DNA of 64,000 nucleotides from Megaleporinus macrocephalus (taxonomy: Eukaryota; Chordata; Actinopteri; Characiformes; Anostomidae), in contig CM038716.1 in the NCBI GenBank assembly GCA_021613375.1, forward strand, positions 10,210,766-10,274,765, given 5' to 3'. Of the stretch, positions 1 through 11,811 are shown piece by piece; within the stretch, counting starts at the first letter, position 1, and every line of letters begins with the position of its first letter. Below the pieces are notes generated by a model. That model searched no databases. It saw only the letters and a program-made list of their open reading frames with translations, and was not told the origin of the DNA. Position numbers and translations under genes: made by a program.

Positions 1-54
1 CAAACAAAGATTAAACAATATTATATATTAATATATACATCACTGCATAGTTAC

Positions 55-705
55 AGTTTCCAAACACTGTATTACACTAATAAAGCCTGTAGACTCTCAG
101 CAGATCATTCAGTAACATACCTGAACACTGTATTACACTAATAAAGCCTGTAGACTCTCAGCAGATCATTCAGTAACATACCTGAACACTGTATTACACT
201 AATAAAGCCTGTAGACTCTCAGCAGATCATTCAGTAACATACCTGAACACTGTATTACACTAATAAAGCCTGTAGACTCTCAGCAGATCATTCAGTAACA
301 TACCTGAACACTGTATTACACTAATAAAGCCTGTAGACTCTCAGCAGATCATTCAGTAACATACCTGAACACTGTAATACACTAATAAAGCCTGTAGACT
401 CTCAGCAGATCATTCAGTAACATACCTGAACACTGTACTACACTAATAAAGCCTGTAGACTCTCAGCAGATCATTCAGTAACATACCTGAACACTGTATT
501 ACACTAATAAAGCCTGTAGACTCTCAGCAGATCATTCAGTAACATACCTGAACACTGTATTACACTAATAAAGCCTGTAGACTCTCAGCAGATCATTCAG
601 TAACATACCTGAACACTGTATTACACTAATAAAGCCTGTAGACTCTCAGCAGAACGTTCAGTAACATACCTGAACACTGCATTACACTAATAAAGAATGA
701 AGAGT
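55..705. repeat. 61-bp minisatellite, unit 1
   Basis: About ten copies of a 61-bp unit containing CACTAATAAAGCCTGTAGAC. It lies 3' of the gene. Each unit carries AATAAA on the plus strand, which is the wrong strand for the gene. Confidence 0.95.
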
Positions 706-779
706 AGTAGGATATTTTAATTTTTTTTATTATTTTTATATTTGTTGATGTCTGGGTTTGGGGAGCGAGGGTTAGGGTG

Positions 780-1135
780 AGTTGAAAAAGGTTGGGTTTG
801 ATTGTAGGGGGTTAAGGTTTATTGTAGGAGGTTTGGGTTGATTCAGGAGGTTGAGGTTGATTTAGGAGGTTGAGGTTTATTCAGGAGGTTGAGGTTGATT
901 TAGGAGGTTGAGGTTGATTAAGGAGGTTGAGGTTGATTTAGGAAGTTGGGGTTGATTGTTGGAGGTAGGGTTTGATTGTAGGAGGTAGGGTTTGATTGTT
1001 GAAGGTAGGGTTTGATTGTTGGAGGTAGGCTTTGATTGTTGGAGGTAGGGTTTGATTGTTGGAGGTAGGGTTTGATTGTTGGAGGTAGGGTTTATTGTAG
1101 GAGGGTTGGGGTTTATTGTAGGAGGTTGGGGTTGT
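780..1135. repeat. 19-20-bp G-rich minisatellite next to the gene stop, unit 1
   Basis: Tandem units of two related types, a 19-mer containing GGAGGTTGAGGTTGATT and a 20-mer containing GGAGGTAGGGTTTGATTGT. It starts a few bases after the stop of exon 14 and is probably 3' UTR and flank. Minus-strand AATAAA hexamers occur where a unit reads TTTATT. Confidence 0.9.
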
Positions 1136-1138
1136 TCT

Positions 1139-4100
1139 TTATAGCCATCTGTTGTCATGCTGACACCAGTCCGGTCTCTTACGTCCTCTGCCTCCACCAC
1201 GCCTCCCTCTTCCTCCAAAACCGCCTCTCTCCCTTTGTGGAGGAGTGAATCCATCATTATGGCTGGGGCCGTGACTTCTCTCAGTGGCCTCCTCCTCCCA
1301 CTGGTGTCTCGGCACCCTAGGTCGTCCCTGGTGCCGATGCGTCCACTGAACTTCGGACTGCTGCCTGGGTCGATGATGGCAGTCAGTCCGTGGACGAGGA
1401 GGAGGCTGCACCCCAGGAGAGTCTCTGTGAGCTACAAATGCAGATACACTCATGTTAGTATCAATGAGTAGTTACTGTAGAAGAACTTTTGGGTTCCTGA
1501 AGAACGTTTTAATGGAAGCTTCTATGTAAAACAGATGTGTGAGCATGAAGAACCTTGTAGAAGCTCCACTACCAGTGAAAGTTTATCTCTAGAGTCATAT
1601 ATCCAACCCAAGATCTGAAGAAGTACCTTTTTTTGTAAGAGTGTATGTTCATGTAAACAGAATCTGAGATCTGTTTTCTTTACTCACCCCGAGATGACTG
1701 AGGTGGCTGACGTGGTGGAGGTGGCTGAGGACGTTGAGGCAGCTGACGTGGTTGACGCTGCTGACGTTGCTGAGGCACCTGAGGCGTCTGAGGTGGCTGA
1801 CGCGGCTGACGCAGATGACGTGGCTGAGGTGGCTGGCACAGATGACGTGGCTGAAGCTGCTGAGGTGGCTGAGGTGGATGACGTGGCTGAGGCGGCTGAA
1901 TTTTAAGTGCCGTCCTCTTCATTTCATCCATGGTGGACTCAGCCGAAGCTCCACCTTCCTCCACCTCCTCGGTCTGGTCTCGTGCTGTAACATGAAGAAA
2001 CATCAACAGCTGTCCAGATCCATCACTGTGGTTGGACCTGACTCTGGTGTTTGTGTTGCTCGCATACAAACTGGACTCAGAGTCACCTCGTAAAACGAGT
2101 CCGAGCAGAATCAGTATGAGTTTAGATGAATATTAATAACTAACTAATAAATCCTGATGAAATATTAGCAGTTCTTTAGACATTCTCAGTTATTAAGATG
2201 ATCATCAAGCTACTAAGTTCTTCTACTCACCCAGCCATCCACAATAATATGCCCTGGCGGAGTCCAGCAGAGGCGCCAGCACCTCCACAATGTCCCGGTA
2301 ATCAGGCGCCGAGGACATCAAGCACAGGAAGTCGTGGACTGATTTAATAGAAATACATATTAGCAGTTGTTCAGCTGAGTCTTCATCACAGAACCTAGTA
2401 AAGATGGTGATACTGATATTGAAGACTTGAGGATCAGCTGATCTGATGTTTCTACTTCTTAAGCTCTAAAGATGATCAGCTCTTTCTACTCATATCAGTC
2501 TGAGACCACCAGCTGTTACCACATGGGCTCTATCTTTAGTTTCTGGTGCTCATTAGCTTTACTCACTGAGATGCTGATCCCTCCCGGTGACGAGCTCCTC
2601 CAGGATGCTATCCAGGGCCTGGGCGATGATGTCGGCCCTGGACTCGTTGTTGTTCACTAGTTCATTTGGAAAGAATGAATGAATACAGGTTCATGTTAAC
2701 ATTAAACATGATTCCTACTTTTACCTGCATGTTATTATGATGACTCACCTGGAGGTTCTCCGTGCACCTTACGGAGGTACATCAGGGCGTTAGCAGCCAG
2801 CTGGACCAACAGCCCTGTCAGCATCTCATCCACTGGATTCACATTGATACACACTGTCAGTTCTCCAGCTGCATCGTTTTCACTCTTCATATATGTGCAC
2901 TGAGCGTTTCTGGTACTTACCGAGCTGTGTGTACAGAGTGTCCAGGTGAGGGCAGAAGATGTTATGCAGAGCCTCCACCTCTGCATCCATCCCCACCTGT
3001 ACATCAGTTCCTGGTTCTGAAAGGATCAGCAGATGTTCAGTCATATTATGGTGGGTTCTGTTCATCAAGTCACATCACCAAATGCTGCCTGACTGAGTTT
3101 GAGTGGTCATCATCAACTGATATAGTTCTATCTGCTGGAATGGACCAACGCCAGCCTAGTCTATTCTGCTGCCCTGGTGTCAGAGAAGGTTCTGAGTTCT
3201 GTTACTCACCCAGAGTCATGCTGGTGAATCCTCGGATGCTGTCCAGATGATGTGTTAACAGCACCCCGGCATCAGCAAACTCAGGAACTGTTCGCATCAC
3301 TGCCAGCACCTTGTTAACTGATTCAATAGAAATAAACATCAGCAGATGTTCAGCTGCTACATCATCACAGAACCTGGTGAAGATGCTGATTCTGATATTG
3401 AAGCTCTGAGTATCAGCAGATCTGATATTTACTGACCCAGCCAACATGTTCATGTGGACCGCACATCAGTTAAAGACGGGCTGCCGATTGGGTCCACTTG
3501 GGGCAACCTGGTAGGAGCCCACAGAGATTTGTCAATTGCCTTCATACGGGCCCTGTGTGTGTTTGTCAATGTGGACCAATAACTAGGGCCGATCCGGACT
3601 GCAAGATGGGCCCAAGTGAACAACCGACCATGTGAACAGTGCCATAACTGTGGGCCCCCAACAGTAGCCTAAGTGGGACTCACAACTGTAACCCAAACGG
3701 GGCAAAAACTTATAACCCAGTGGGGCTCCATGTATCACCAATCATAAAGCCCCTACAAGCCCACGTGAAACCCATACAGGCCAGACAGGGTGATCTACGT
3801 GGGAGGACACTGGGGTCATAGGAGTCTCTACCCCCGTGTCCTCGACCTCATCCACGACCGGAGCTCCTGAGTCAGATTCTAAGAAGATCAGCAGATGTTC
3901 AGTAACGTTATGGTCAGTTCTGATGATCCTTGTCATGTCAGACAATAATGACATCACCAAATCTTAACTAGTGCCTGATGGAGTTCAGGTGGTCTTCATT
4001 AACTTCATTTATTACATCAACAGAACTGGACTGTGTGCTGGAGTGGACCACCAGCAGCCGGTTTGTTCTGGTAATGTTCTCCAGTGCTGTATAATTCAGA

Positions 4101-5305
4101 GTTAGCATGATGCTAATAGTTTTCTTCTGCTCACCCAGAGATGTGCTGGAGGTTGGAGGTTCCTCCAGCAGCGTTTCTCCTCTGGTCTCCTCCTCAGTGT
4201 GCTCGCAGGTCTGGGATTCTGTTTGAACATCAATAAATATCAACATCTGTCCAGCTGGGTCGTTATCACAATATCCAACGTTTAATTCTTTTACTCACCA
4301 AGATGCTGGTCCACCACTTCTCCTCCAGCAATCTCCCTCGGCAGGATCTCCAGGAGCTCACTGGTCCCAGGAGCTCTCTGTTCTCCTGCTTTAATATTCA
4401 TATCATATATTCATGAATAATATCAGCATTTGTTCCATTAATGTAGAGATACAATGATGTTCATCATGATAACAGGTTCTCCTACTCACCCAGAGGGGTG
4501 CTAGAGGGTGGTCCAGCATCTTCAGACTGTAGCAGTTCAGGAGCCGTCTCGGTATTGACGCCTATTTAATTTAGAATTGAATCATTTAGACAGATTAGAG
4601 TTTATAATCAGTTCAATTCCTGTTTTAATTAAACATTAAATAATATTAATAAATAAAATACATTTACTACAACTAACACAGAGTAACCTTAACATTAACC
4701 CTACACTTAACACTACCTAACAATAACATTAACCCTACACTTAACCCTACCTAACATTAACATTAACCCTAAACTTACCACTACCTAACATTAACCCTAA
4801 ACTTAACCCTACCTAACATTAATATTAACCTTACACTTAACCCTACCTAACATTAACATGAACCCTGCTCTGATTTGTCAGACACACTCTGTTCTGATTG
4901 GCCAACCACCAGAGTGCTTAAAATTGGTTAAGCCCCCCCTACACTAAAGTAAAGTGTATCCAGCGCTGTACTCTGATTTATTCAGTACGTACTGAGAATC
5001 ACTGACTTGTTCAGTAACTACTGTTAATTCTAGTGACGTCGACTCATCTACTCACTCAGAAGCTGCTCAGTCTCTGTGCTGATGTCCACCGGCTCTGTCT
5101 CGGCTTCCTCCATCAGCACAGTCACGCTCTCCTGTAGTGGAGTCTCCCTCTCCTCCTCTTTCCTAGAGAAACTCCACTCTCTCTCTCTCCTCCTCCTCTT
5201 TCCTTTCTCTTTCTTCTCAATATGTTCTCCTTCCTTTCTGTGCTCCTCCTCCTCCTCACTCTCTCTATCTCCTCCTCCACAACAGCAAAACTTTCTCCAG
5301 CTCAT
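1139..5305 (-). CDS. Uncharacterised array gene, unit 1 copy (lacks exons 6-7, exon 5 donor lost)
   Basis: Twelve of the 14 exons of the family are recognisable. Numbered as in unit 3, they lie at E1 5056-5305, E2 4490-4561, E3 4299-4388, E4 4135-4218, E5 beginning at 3878, E8 3210-3317, E9 2921-3016, E10 2749-2832, E11 2567-2656, E12 2231-2338, E13 1688-1984 and E14 1139-1431. Apart from E5 they have AG/GT sites (donors mostly GTGAGT or GTAAGT), phase 1 throughout. A deletion with its junction near 3781-3790 removes E6, E7 and the E5 donor. Reading on from E5 reaches a stop at 3742. If E5 is skipped, E4 joins E8 in frame and gives 523 residues. I chose the ATG that starts MSWRKF because the upstream in-frame codons are not ATG in any unit. 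Function is unknown. Confidence 0.7.
3465..3805. repeat. GGGCCC-rich imperfect intronic repeat, unit 1 (holds the deletion junction)
   Basis: Degenerate repeats of the type GTGGGCCCCA and TACGGGCC in the intron upstream of exon 8. The sequence breaks at about 3785, where units 1 and 2 jump straight to exon 5. Related stretches lie at 31860-32205, 49200-49545 and 63680-64000. Confidence 0.7.
4685..4865. repeat. Intron 1 TTAACCCTA-type minisatellite, unit 1
   Basis: Short array of degenerate units built from CTAACATTAACATTAACC and CTACACTTAACCCTAC, between exons 1 and 2. Confidence 0.9.
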
Positions 5306-6155
5306 TTTTCCTCCTCTCTCCTTCGACGCTTCAGCACAGACTGATTTCACACTGAGACGCAAAGAACTCCGTACATCTTCACCTCTATGACGTCACACGG
5401 CCTCTGTAGTGACATCACAGCGGAATGTTGGACACTCTGTGGAGGTCTCTGTTGGTAAATGAATGTGAGGCTACAGTTAATGGGCTTCATGTAGTGAATC
5501 AGAGCGACGCTGCTGTGTTTACTCCTCACTTCTCAGATTTGAGCAGTTCATGTGAATCAGACTGACAATCAGACTCGCTGTAGCTTCATTTCATCACCTC
5601 ACAGAACAGGGGGGGCAATTCATTTTCCCATGGGGCCACATGAGGAACTGGAATGGGTTTAGAGGACCAGACTAATATACTTAACTCAGTTCTACCCAGT
5701 ACCTATATACTGTATACAGAATATAATATATCTGTTTATAAAAACAGTAAATGAAACTTTACAATGATTCAATGAAAATGTGGAGGACAGAATTCTATCA
5801 GTATTTAATGAACTTGTGATTGTTCAGTTTAGAAAACTTAGCATCACATTCTCACATAAAATAGCAAGTTTTTCAAAGAGCAGCATCACTTTAACTTAAT
5901 AAAAACAGTAAATGAAACATTACAGTAATGCAATGAAAATGTGGAGAACAGAATTGTAGCACAATTTAACAAACATTTCTAAACACAGTTTTGAAAATGA
6001 GCATCTTCTGCAGCATTTAAAACAACTAGCATCACAACTTTACAAACAAACATCTAGTTTTTCAAAACCAGCATCACATTAACTTCATACACAAACGTTC
6101 AATGAGAGAAATCTAGCCTGGACTGGAACAAGAGCACTGAAGTCAGGTTGAAAAT
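5306..6155 (-). promoter_or_regulatory. Conserved upstream flank and candidate promoter, unit 1
   Basis: About 850 bp upstream of the ATG that is conserved in units 1 to 4. The palindromic CRE TGACGTCA lies at 5388-5395, followed by a related TGACATCA about 20 bp on. No TATA box is clear near the CRE. The distal part (5620-6155) is AT-rich with partly repeated blocks (AAAACAGTAAATGAAAC twice) and no supported gene. Confidence 0.55.
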
Positions 6156-6425
6156 CTACACTGTAAACCCGGATTGGTTGATTGTACTTAAAGAGTTTTA
6201 GTGATTGTCTTAAAATATTTAAGTAATTAAAACTAGAGAAAATCTAATGGTTTGAGTAAAATCAACTTAAATATCAAATAGACTGGAAGTGATCATTTGA
6301 GTTGAATACAATGAAATCTAAATTATTTATACTTAAAATATTTAGTAAAATCAAACCAACTGACCATTTAATTCAACTCAACATTGAGTTTCCTGTAATC
6401 AGAATTAAAAACTTAAACTAGTCTC
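6156..6425 (+). mobile_element. Short AT-rich non-autonomous element, unit 1
   Basis: About 265 bp starting CTACACTGTAAACCCGG. The same sequence occurs in opposite orientation at 54875-55143 in unit 4, so it is a dispersed mobile-type repeat and not part of the ancestral unit. No coding capacity. The class is not determined. Confidence 0.6.
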
Positions 6426-6655
6426 CATAAAAAGCTGATGTTCTCCTACATCAAAAGAACACAGACAGCAGTTACATTTAGTTTTTATTTAGATTTGATT
6501 TAAAACTCCATCACTTTGTTCTGATTACAGTCAGGTTAATGCAGTGACGAAGCCTGGTTCATTTCTCTTGTGTTAACAAAGTGGTTTCAACTAAATATGT
6601 GTTTAAATCAGACCAGCTTAAGTGTGATTGGTAGCTTCCTTTAACGCCACGTGCT

Positions 6656-7165
6656 GCTGAAATATCTGCTTTTGTTACGCCGGATACCTTCCTAGAATAT
6701 TCTGTTACGGCTTTTGGTCTTTGGAATGCACCGGCTACCTTTCAGCGTTTGATGAAGCGTGTGCTGATGGGCGTCTGGAACTGTCAGGTGTATTTAGACC
6801 ACATGGTTTTGTTTTCTTTTGACTGATCATGTAAAAGCTCTCCATCATGTATTTGATCCACTGCAAGAGGCTTCATTAACTTTGAACCTTGAAAAATGGG
6901 AGTTTGGCACAGCAGCTGTTGTTGACCTGGGTAAACGGGTGGGACAGGGACAGCTTCGTCCTGTTGCAGTGAAAGTGCAGACCATTGAGTAATGTCCTGT
7001 GCCTCGTACCAAGCGCCAGCTGAGACGGTTTCTTGGCATGGCCGGATATTATCTCGGGTTTTGAGAGAAGGGTCGAGCTGCAGACAGGGGCGTTCCTGGT
7101 TGGGGTGGTCCTGTACAAGCAGAAAAGACCAATGCGGCTTGAACAGAATCAACTAATGGAATATT
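6656..7165 (+). pseudogene. Ty3/Gypsy reverse transcriptase remnant, unit 1
   Basis: Plus-strand translation with frameshifts shows TAFGLWNAPATFQRLMK and a following VYLDHMV in place of the usual YIDD box, then RT/RNase H connection fragments with several stops. This is the pol fragment of a Gypsy retrotransposon, upstream of an RNase H fragment and an LTR. Confidence 0.8.
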
Positions 7166-7682
7166 AAGCGACTCTGGAAGGACTGGAACATGTCAGTCAT
7201 GCTGTTTATGATTAACTTTGGAAATAAAACGTAACTAAATCATAAATCGACAGTTTTTTGTAAGTGGAGATGATTTGTCGAACGTCTGAACGTGACGGAC
7301 TGCATCAAATATAGATTCAAATATGGCCAAATGAATAAAACAAACTGGACTGTAGGGGGCGCACTGTTACTGTAACGGACTGCGAAACTACAGGAAAGCA
7401 GAACCGGTTAAAACAAGGAACAGATAGATCCTGCTGTAGTCAAGAGAATGATCCTGCTGTGTTGAAGAGAATGAAAAAGCCAGGACGTTCTTGTTTTAGC
7501 CAATGAGAACGAGGGGGCGTTCCTGAAAACACTAACGCCCTATAAACAGGAACGCCCCCGGCTGCAGACCGACGATATTGGTGGGTTTTGCTGAAACTTG
7601 CTCACCAATCTGCTTGGCTCCTCCTCTGACTAGGTGTGGTCTGATGGAGGTCCGGCTGCTTTGATCTCGTTAAAGTTGCTGC
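7166..7682. other. Spacer with LTR-like promoter sequence and a 13-bp inverted repeat, unit 1
   Basis: No gene seen. At 7513-7525 and 7547-7559 are perfect 13-bp inverted arms (GGGGGCGTTCCTG and its complement) with TATAAA in the loop at 7541-7546 and a CCAAT box just before. This resembles a retroelement promoter. Unit 2 counterpart: 20741-21255. Confidence 0.5.
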
Positions 7683-8035
7683 TTGGTTGCTCCTGTGTTG
7701 TCTGCTCCAGCTACTACAGCTTTTAAACTGGAGGTGGATGCTGGTGCTACTGGTGCTACTGGTGCTACTGGTGCTACTGGTGCTGGCGCTGTCCTTTCAC
7801 AGTCTGACCAGAATGGACTTGATCATCTGGTGGTCTTTTATTCAAAGAAGTTCTTAAAACATCAGCTTAGTTCCAGTACAGTTGAGAAGGAGACGCTGGC
7901 GTTACTGCTGGCAGTGCAACATTCTGAAGTATATGTTGATAGTATCCGGTACCAGTTGTGGTGTATATGGATCAGAACCCTCTTATCTTTCTTTCTAGGA
8001 TGAGTAAAGCTGATCAACGTTTTAATGAGATGCTC
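7683..8035 (+). pseudogene. Gypsy RNase H fragment, unit 1
   Basis: Open for 106 residues. It has FKLEVDA, GAVLSQSDQNGLDHL, SKKFLKHQLSSSTVEKE and LALLLAVQHSEVYV, all typical of the RNase H domain of Gypsy elements. An in-frame 9-bp repeat (GGTGCTACT) inserts Gly-Ala-Thr triplets after the first catalytic Asp region. It is truncated before the integrase. Confidence 0.85.
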
Positions 8036-8156
8036 TAACAGTTCAGGATTTAATCTAGAAATCTGTTAAGAAGGGGGGAGGATGTGTTGGGGGACGTCCT
8101 CTCTCAGGTATATTAGTTGTGGGTTAAATTGGGGACGTGTGTTTTTGGTGGTGGGG

Positions 8157-8480
8157 TGTTACGTCCTGTGTTTTGTTTCTCTCTTTCTTTCTGTAGTGAA
8201 TATTTTGTTTTTCTTTTAGAGTTTTGTTTGTTATTGTGGGTCTTGGGGTCTCCCTGAAGAGAGAGAGATCCTTCTTTTTCTTATATTGGGTATAAAATCT
8301 CAAAGCCAAGCGAAACTAAATCAAGCAATAAACAACAAACCTTGTAGCAGTAATTGTGATTTTGTTATTAGTTTTAATTTTTCTTCATTAATTTAAATAA
8401 ATTATATTGGTGTGGTCTGGCGGCTGAGCGGGTGGTCTCGCTTTCTCTTTTGTTGCTTTTTACTCCTAGAAGAAGTAACA
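8157..8480 (+). mobile_element. Putative LTR of the Gypsy element, unit 1
   Basis: 324 bp bounded by TGTTAC and GTAACA, with GGGTATAAAATCTC and AATAAA inside and a purine tract upstream (8068-8083). The spacing from tract to LTR is larger than usual, so the left end could lie nearer 8085. Confidence 0.55.
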
Positions 8481-9100
8481 GAGATACTGTATATACACGT
8501 AAACATTCATATGTGATGATATTTGAGAGGATTTCAAACTACTTACATGTTCAAGATGTAGAGAATCTGTTCAGACCAGCTGCTCACCAGTCAAACCAGC
8601 ATTGAGCAGTGTTCTGGTCTGGTGCTTGTTCAGTGTTTAACACTGGAACCTGCTGGTTTGAGATGGTTAGCATATTAGCCTCCAATGTTGGTGACCAGCA
8701 TCGCAGCATGAACGTGTTCAAAGCCAACAAACGCTGGTCCTCCAGCAGAGCAGATACATGAGAACATAAAGTTGTGTCTGAATTGAATGGCTGTGATTTT
8801 AATCTCAGTCTGATCCGTTTCTGAAGATCCAATAGGTCTGATTTGTTTACCAGTGTAATATTACCTACAGACAGAGTCCGTCTGTTACCAACACCTTCAC
8901 CTCAACACTTGTTCTGAAGCACCTACAACGAAGTATGAAGCCAGTCTTCAGGTTTGGGACACAGCCATTGTGTTATTTCCCCCAGACTGAAGAGGTGGGG
9001 TCAGACTAACCATAGGTAGACACTTGTGTAATCATGAATACTTATTCTTTACTTTCAGTGCAGCAAACTCACTCCAGAAGTTCAGTGAGGATCTCTGAAT
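8481..9100. other. Intergenic spacer, unit 1
   Basis: No gene seen. A stretch near 8570-8780 is rich in ACCAGC and GCTGGT in both orientations, like a short palindromic fish repeat. Unit 2 counterpart: 22052-22670. Confidence 0.4.
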
Positions 9101-10399
9101 GATCCAATGTTGACCTAAATGACTGATGATGATGAATAGAATCCATCTGTGTGGAATCAGATCTCCGTATAAAAGCACCTGCTCTGTGATCATCTCAGAG
9201 TTCTGTTTAAAGCCCAGAGAGCATCATGAACACCAAAGAACACACCAGGCACCTCCAAGATACTGTTGTGGAGAAGTTTAAAGCTGGATTTGGATACAAA
9301 AAGATTTCCCAAGCTTTAAACACCTGAAGGAGCACCATGCAAGCAATCATATTGAAATGGAAGGAGTATCAGACCACTGCAAATCTACCAAGACCCGGCC
9401 GTCCCTCTAAACTTTCAGCTCAAACGAGGAGAAGACTGATCAGAGATGCAGCCAAGAGGCCCATGATCACTCTGGATGAACTGCAGAGATCTACAGCTGA
9501 GGTGGAGAATCAGTCCATAGGACAACAATCAGTCGTACACTGCACAAATCTGGCCTTCATGGAGGAGTGGCTAGAAGAAAGCCATTTCTCAAAGATATCC
9601 ATAAAAAGTCTCATTTAAAGTTTACCACAAGCCACCTGAGACACACCAAACATGTGGAAGAAGGTGCTCTGGTCAGGTGAAACCAAAATCCAACTTTTGG
9701 CCACAAAGCAAAACGTTATGTTTGGCGTAAAAGCAGCACAGCTCATCACCCTGAACACACCATCTCCACTGTCAAACATGGTGGTGGTGGTGGCATCATG
9801 TTTTAGGCCTGCTTTTCTTCAGCAGGGACAGGAACGATGGTTAAACTTTATGGGAAGATGGATGGAGACAAATACAGGACCATTCTGGAAGAAAATCTGT
9901 TGGAGTCTGCAGAAGACCTGAGACTGGGACGGAGATGTATCTTCTAACAAGACAATGATCCAAAACATAAAGCAAAATCTACAATGGACTAGTTCACAAA
10001 TAAACATATCCAGGTGTTAGAATGGCCAAGTCAAAGTCCAGACCTGAATCCAATCGAGAATCTGTGGAAAGATCTGAAAACTGCTGTTCACAAACGCTCT
10101 CCATCCAACCTCACTGAGCTCCAGCTGTTTTGAAGGACCAATGGGCAAAAAACTCAGTGATGTGAGACTTGCTGCTGTAATCGCAGCCAAAGGTGGTGCT
10201 ACAAAGTATTAACAAATAATTTTTATTTCTAAAAAAATGTAAAATATCCATTAAATTTTGTTCCATTTCATGATTGTGTCCCACTTGTTGTTGATTCTTT
10301 ACAAAAAATAAAAGATTGATATCTTTATATTTGAAGCCTGAAATGTTGAAAAAGGTTGAAATGTTCAAGGGGGCCGAATACTTTTGCAAGGCACTGTAT
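9101..10399 (+). mobile_element. Tc1-type DNA transposon relic with transposase pseudogene, unit 1
   Basis: The transposase starts at 9226 (MNTKEHTRHLQDTVVEKF) with the helix-turn-helix region and RPGRPSKLSAQTRRRLIRDA. A TGA replaces Ser in LNTSRST, and later frameshifts break the catalytic domain. [18 protein letters not shown] is readable near 10030-10080. The right end (10365-10399) has the GGCCGAATACTTTTGCAAGG terminus typical of Tc1 elements in fish. The matching left terminus was not found. Confidence 0.85.
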
Positions 10400-11811
10400 T
10401 TAGTGTAGTATCAGTCTGCAGTTTGGGGGCGTGGCCAGAGAGTAATGTAACTTTATGTTTCAGAGTGCTTTCTGACTAATGTTAATATAAATGCTAGCTA
10501 AACCCAAACCCTCCTAGTCTGTTACCATAACAACACATTATACTAAAGCTGTTTATTACAGTATATATGATCATCATTGTTATTCACTGCTCTCATCACT
10601 GACCTCACGTTTAAAGCTGGCGTAGCTACCTGACGCTCCAGTGAGGCGAGAGCTCGGGTCAGTGAAGCTGCTGACTGCAGGATATTTCTGAACAGGCATC
10701 TCAACACAAGCCTTAACACAGTGAAAGACCACCCAGACCACCTAACAACCAGAGCCTGAATTGTGAAGGCTGTAACAACACGCTTTTAAAATAATCGTTT
10801 TTAAACAGTTTCTGTTTTCTGTGGTTTAATTTTTGGGTGGGACTAATCTACCTGTTTCTGGCTGGACTGTTCCTCACTACTGACTGGACACCTGACTGTA
10901 CAGCATCACTTTATACTGATTGCTTGGTCAGTACTTGAATGTATCTCACTACTGACTGGAGACCTGACTGTACAGCATCACTTTATACTGATTGCTTGGT
11001 CAGTGCTTGAATGTATCTCACTACTGACTAGAGTTCTGATTCTGTGGAGTCTCTTTATGATGACTGCAGAGTCAGTGCTAGGCTGTTCCTCACTACTGAC
11101 TAGAGTTCTGATTCTGGGTCGTTGATTAATACAGATTGCTTGTACAATGTCAGGCTGTTCCTTAATTCTGGCTGAAGATCTGATGCTGGGCTGTTCCTTA
11201 CTTCAGTCTGGCTGAAGATCTGATGCTGGGCTGTTCCTTTCTACTGACTACACAGCAGATTCTGGAGCATTCCATTAGATGTAGCATTGGTTGAAGGGCT
11301 GATGCTGGAGGGTTCCTCACTATCAGGGTATGGTCCACCACTGTTGGATTCATTCTCATAGACCTACATAGAACAAACACATCAATCATTGTAACAAGTT
11401 TACAACACAACATTGCCTGTTTTAAACTTTGAAACTCTGTTATTATGCTTGCCAGGTTCTCTACTACCTACTGGTCCCTGGATACACGGTCCAGCTCCAC
11501 ACTAGATACAGCATCACGTCCAGTATTTCTATTAGTTTCTGTATATACTAAACCAAAAAACAAAAATATCACTATGTGGTGGTCCTGACCATTAATGAAC
11601 AGGTAAAAGATAAACAATGTATTCAGAGAATCAGATGAACTACAGTCTGGAAGTGGAGCTCCTATATGGTCAGTGGAGCTGATGAAGCAGGCAATGTGTG
11701 TAGATACAAGGAGGTGGTATTAATGTTATGGCTGATCAGTGTACAAAACAAAATACGCTTGTAGCTCAAAAACAAAAGAAAATAAGCTGCACCTCGTCTC
11801 CTCTCTGGGTC
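10400..11811. other. Intergenic spacer with 72-bp and 39-bp short repeats, unit 1
   Basis: No gene supported. From 10873 there are two 72-bp units containing CTGACTGTACAGCATCAC, then diverged relatives to about 11250 containing GCTGGGCTGTTCC. Counterparts: 23970-25345 (unit 2) and 41832-43015 (unit 3, three 72-bp units). Confidence 0.5.

Noticed and set aside
62..705. Strong polyadenylation region for the array gene
   Set aside because: AATAAA in the 61-bp repeat is on the plus strand, whereas the gene is on the minus strand.
1157..1471. 104-residue plus-strand frame opposite exon 14
   Set aside because: It is antisense to the RGG-coding exon, and its start and stop fall in repeat and intron sequence.
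2762..3250. 162-residue plus-strand frame (MHLTEVHQG...)
   Set aside because: It spans exons 8 to 10 and introns on the opposite strand and has no recognisable domain.
5076..5390. Ser/Leu-rich plus-strand frame opposite exon 1
   Set aside because: It is the complement of the Glu/Lys/Arg-rich coding exon and crosses the splice donor and promoter. No independent support.
7740..7790. Collagen-like Gly-Ala-Thr repeat protein
   Set aside because: It is a 9-bp microsatellite inside the Gypsy RNase H fragment.
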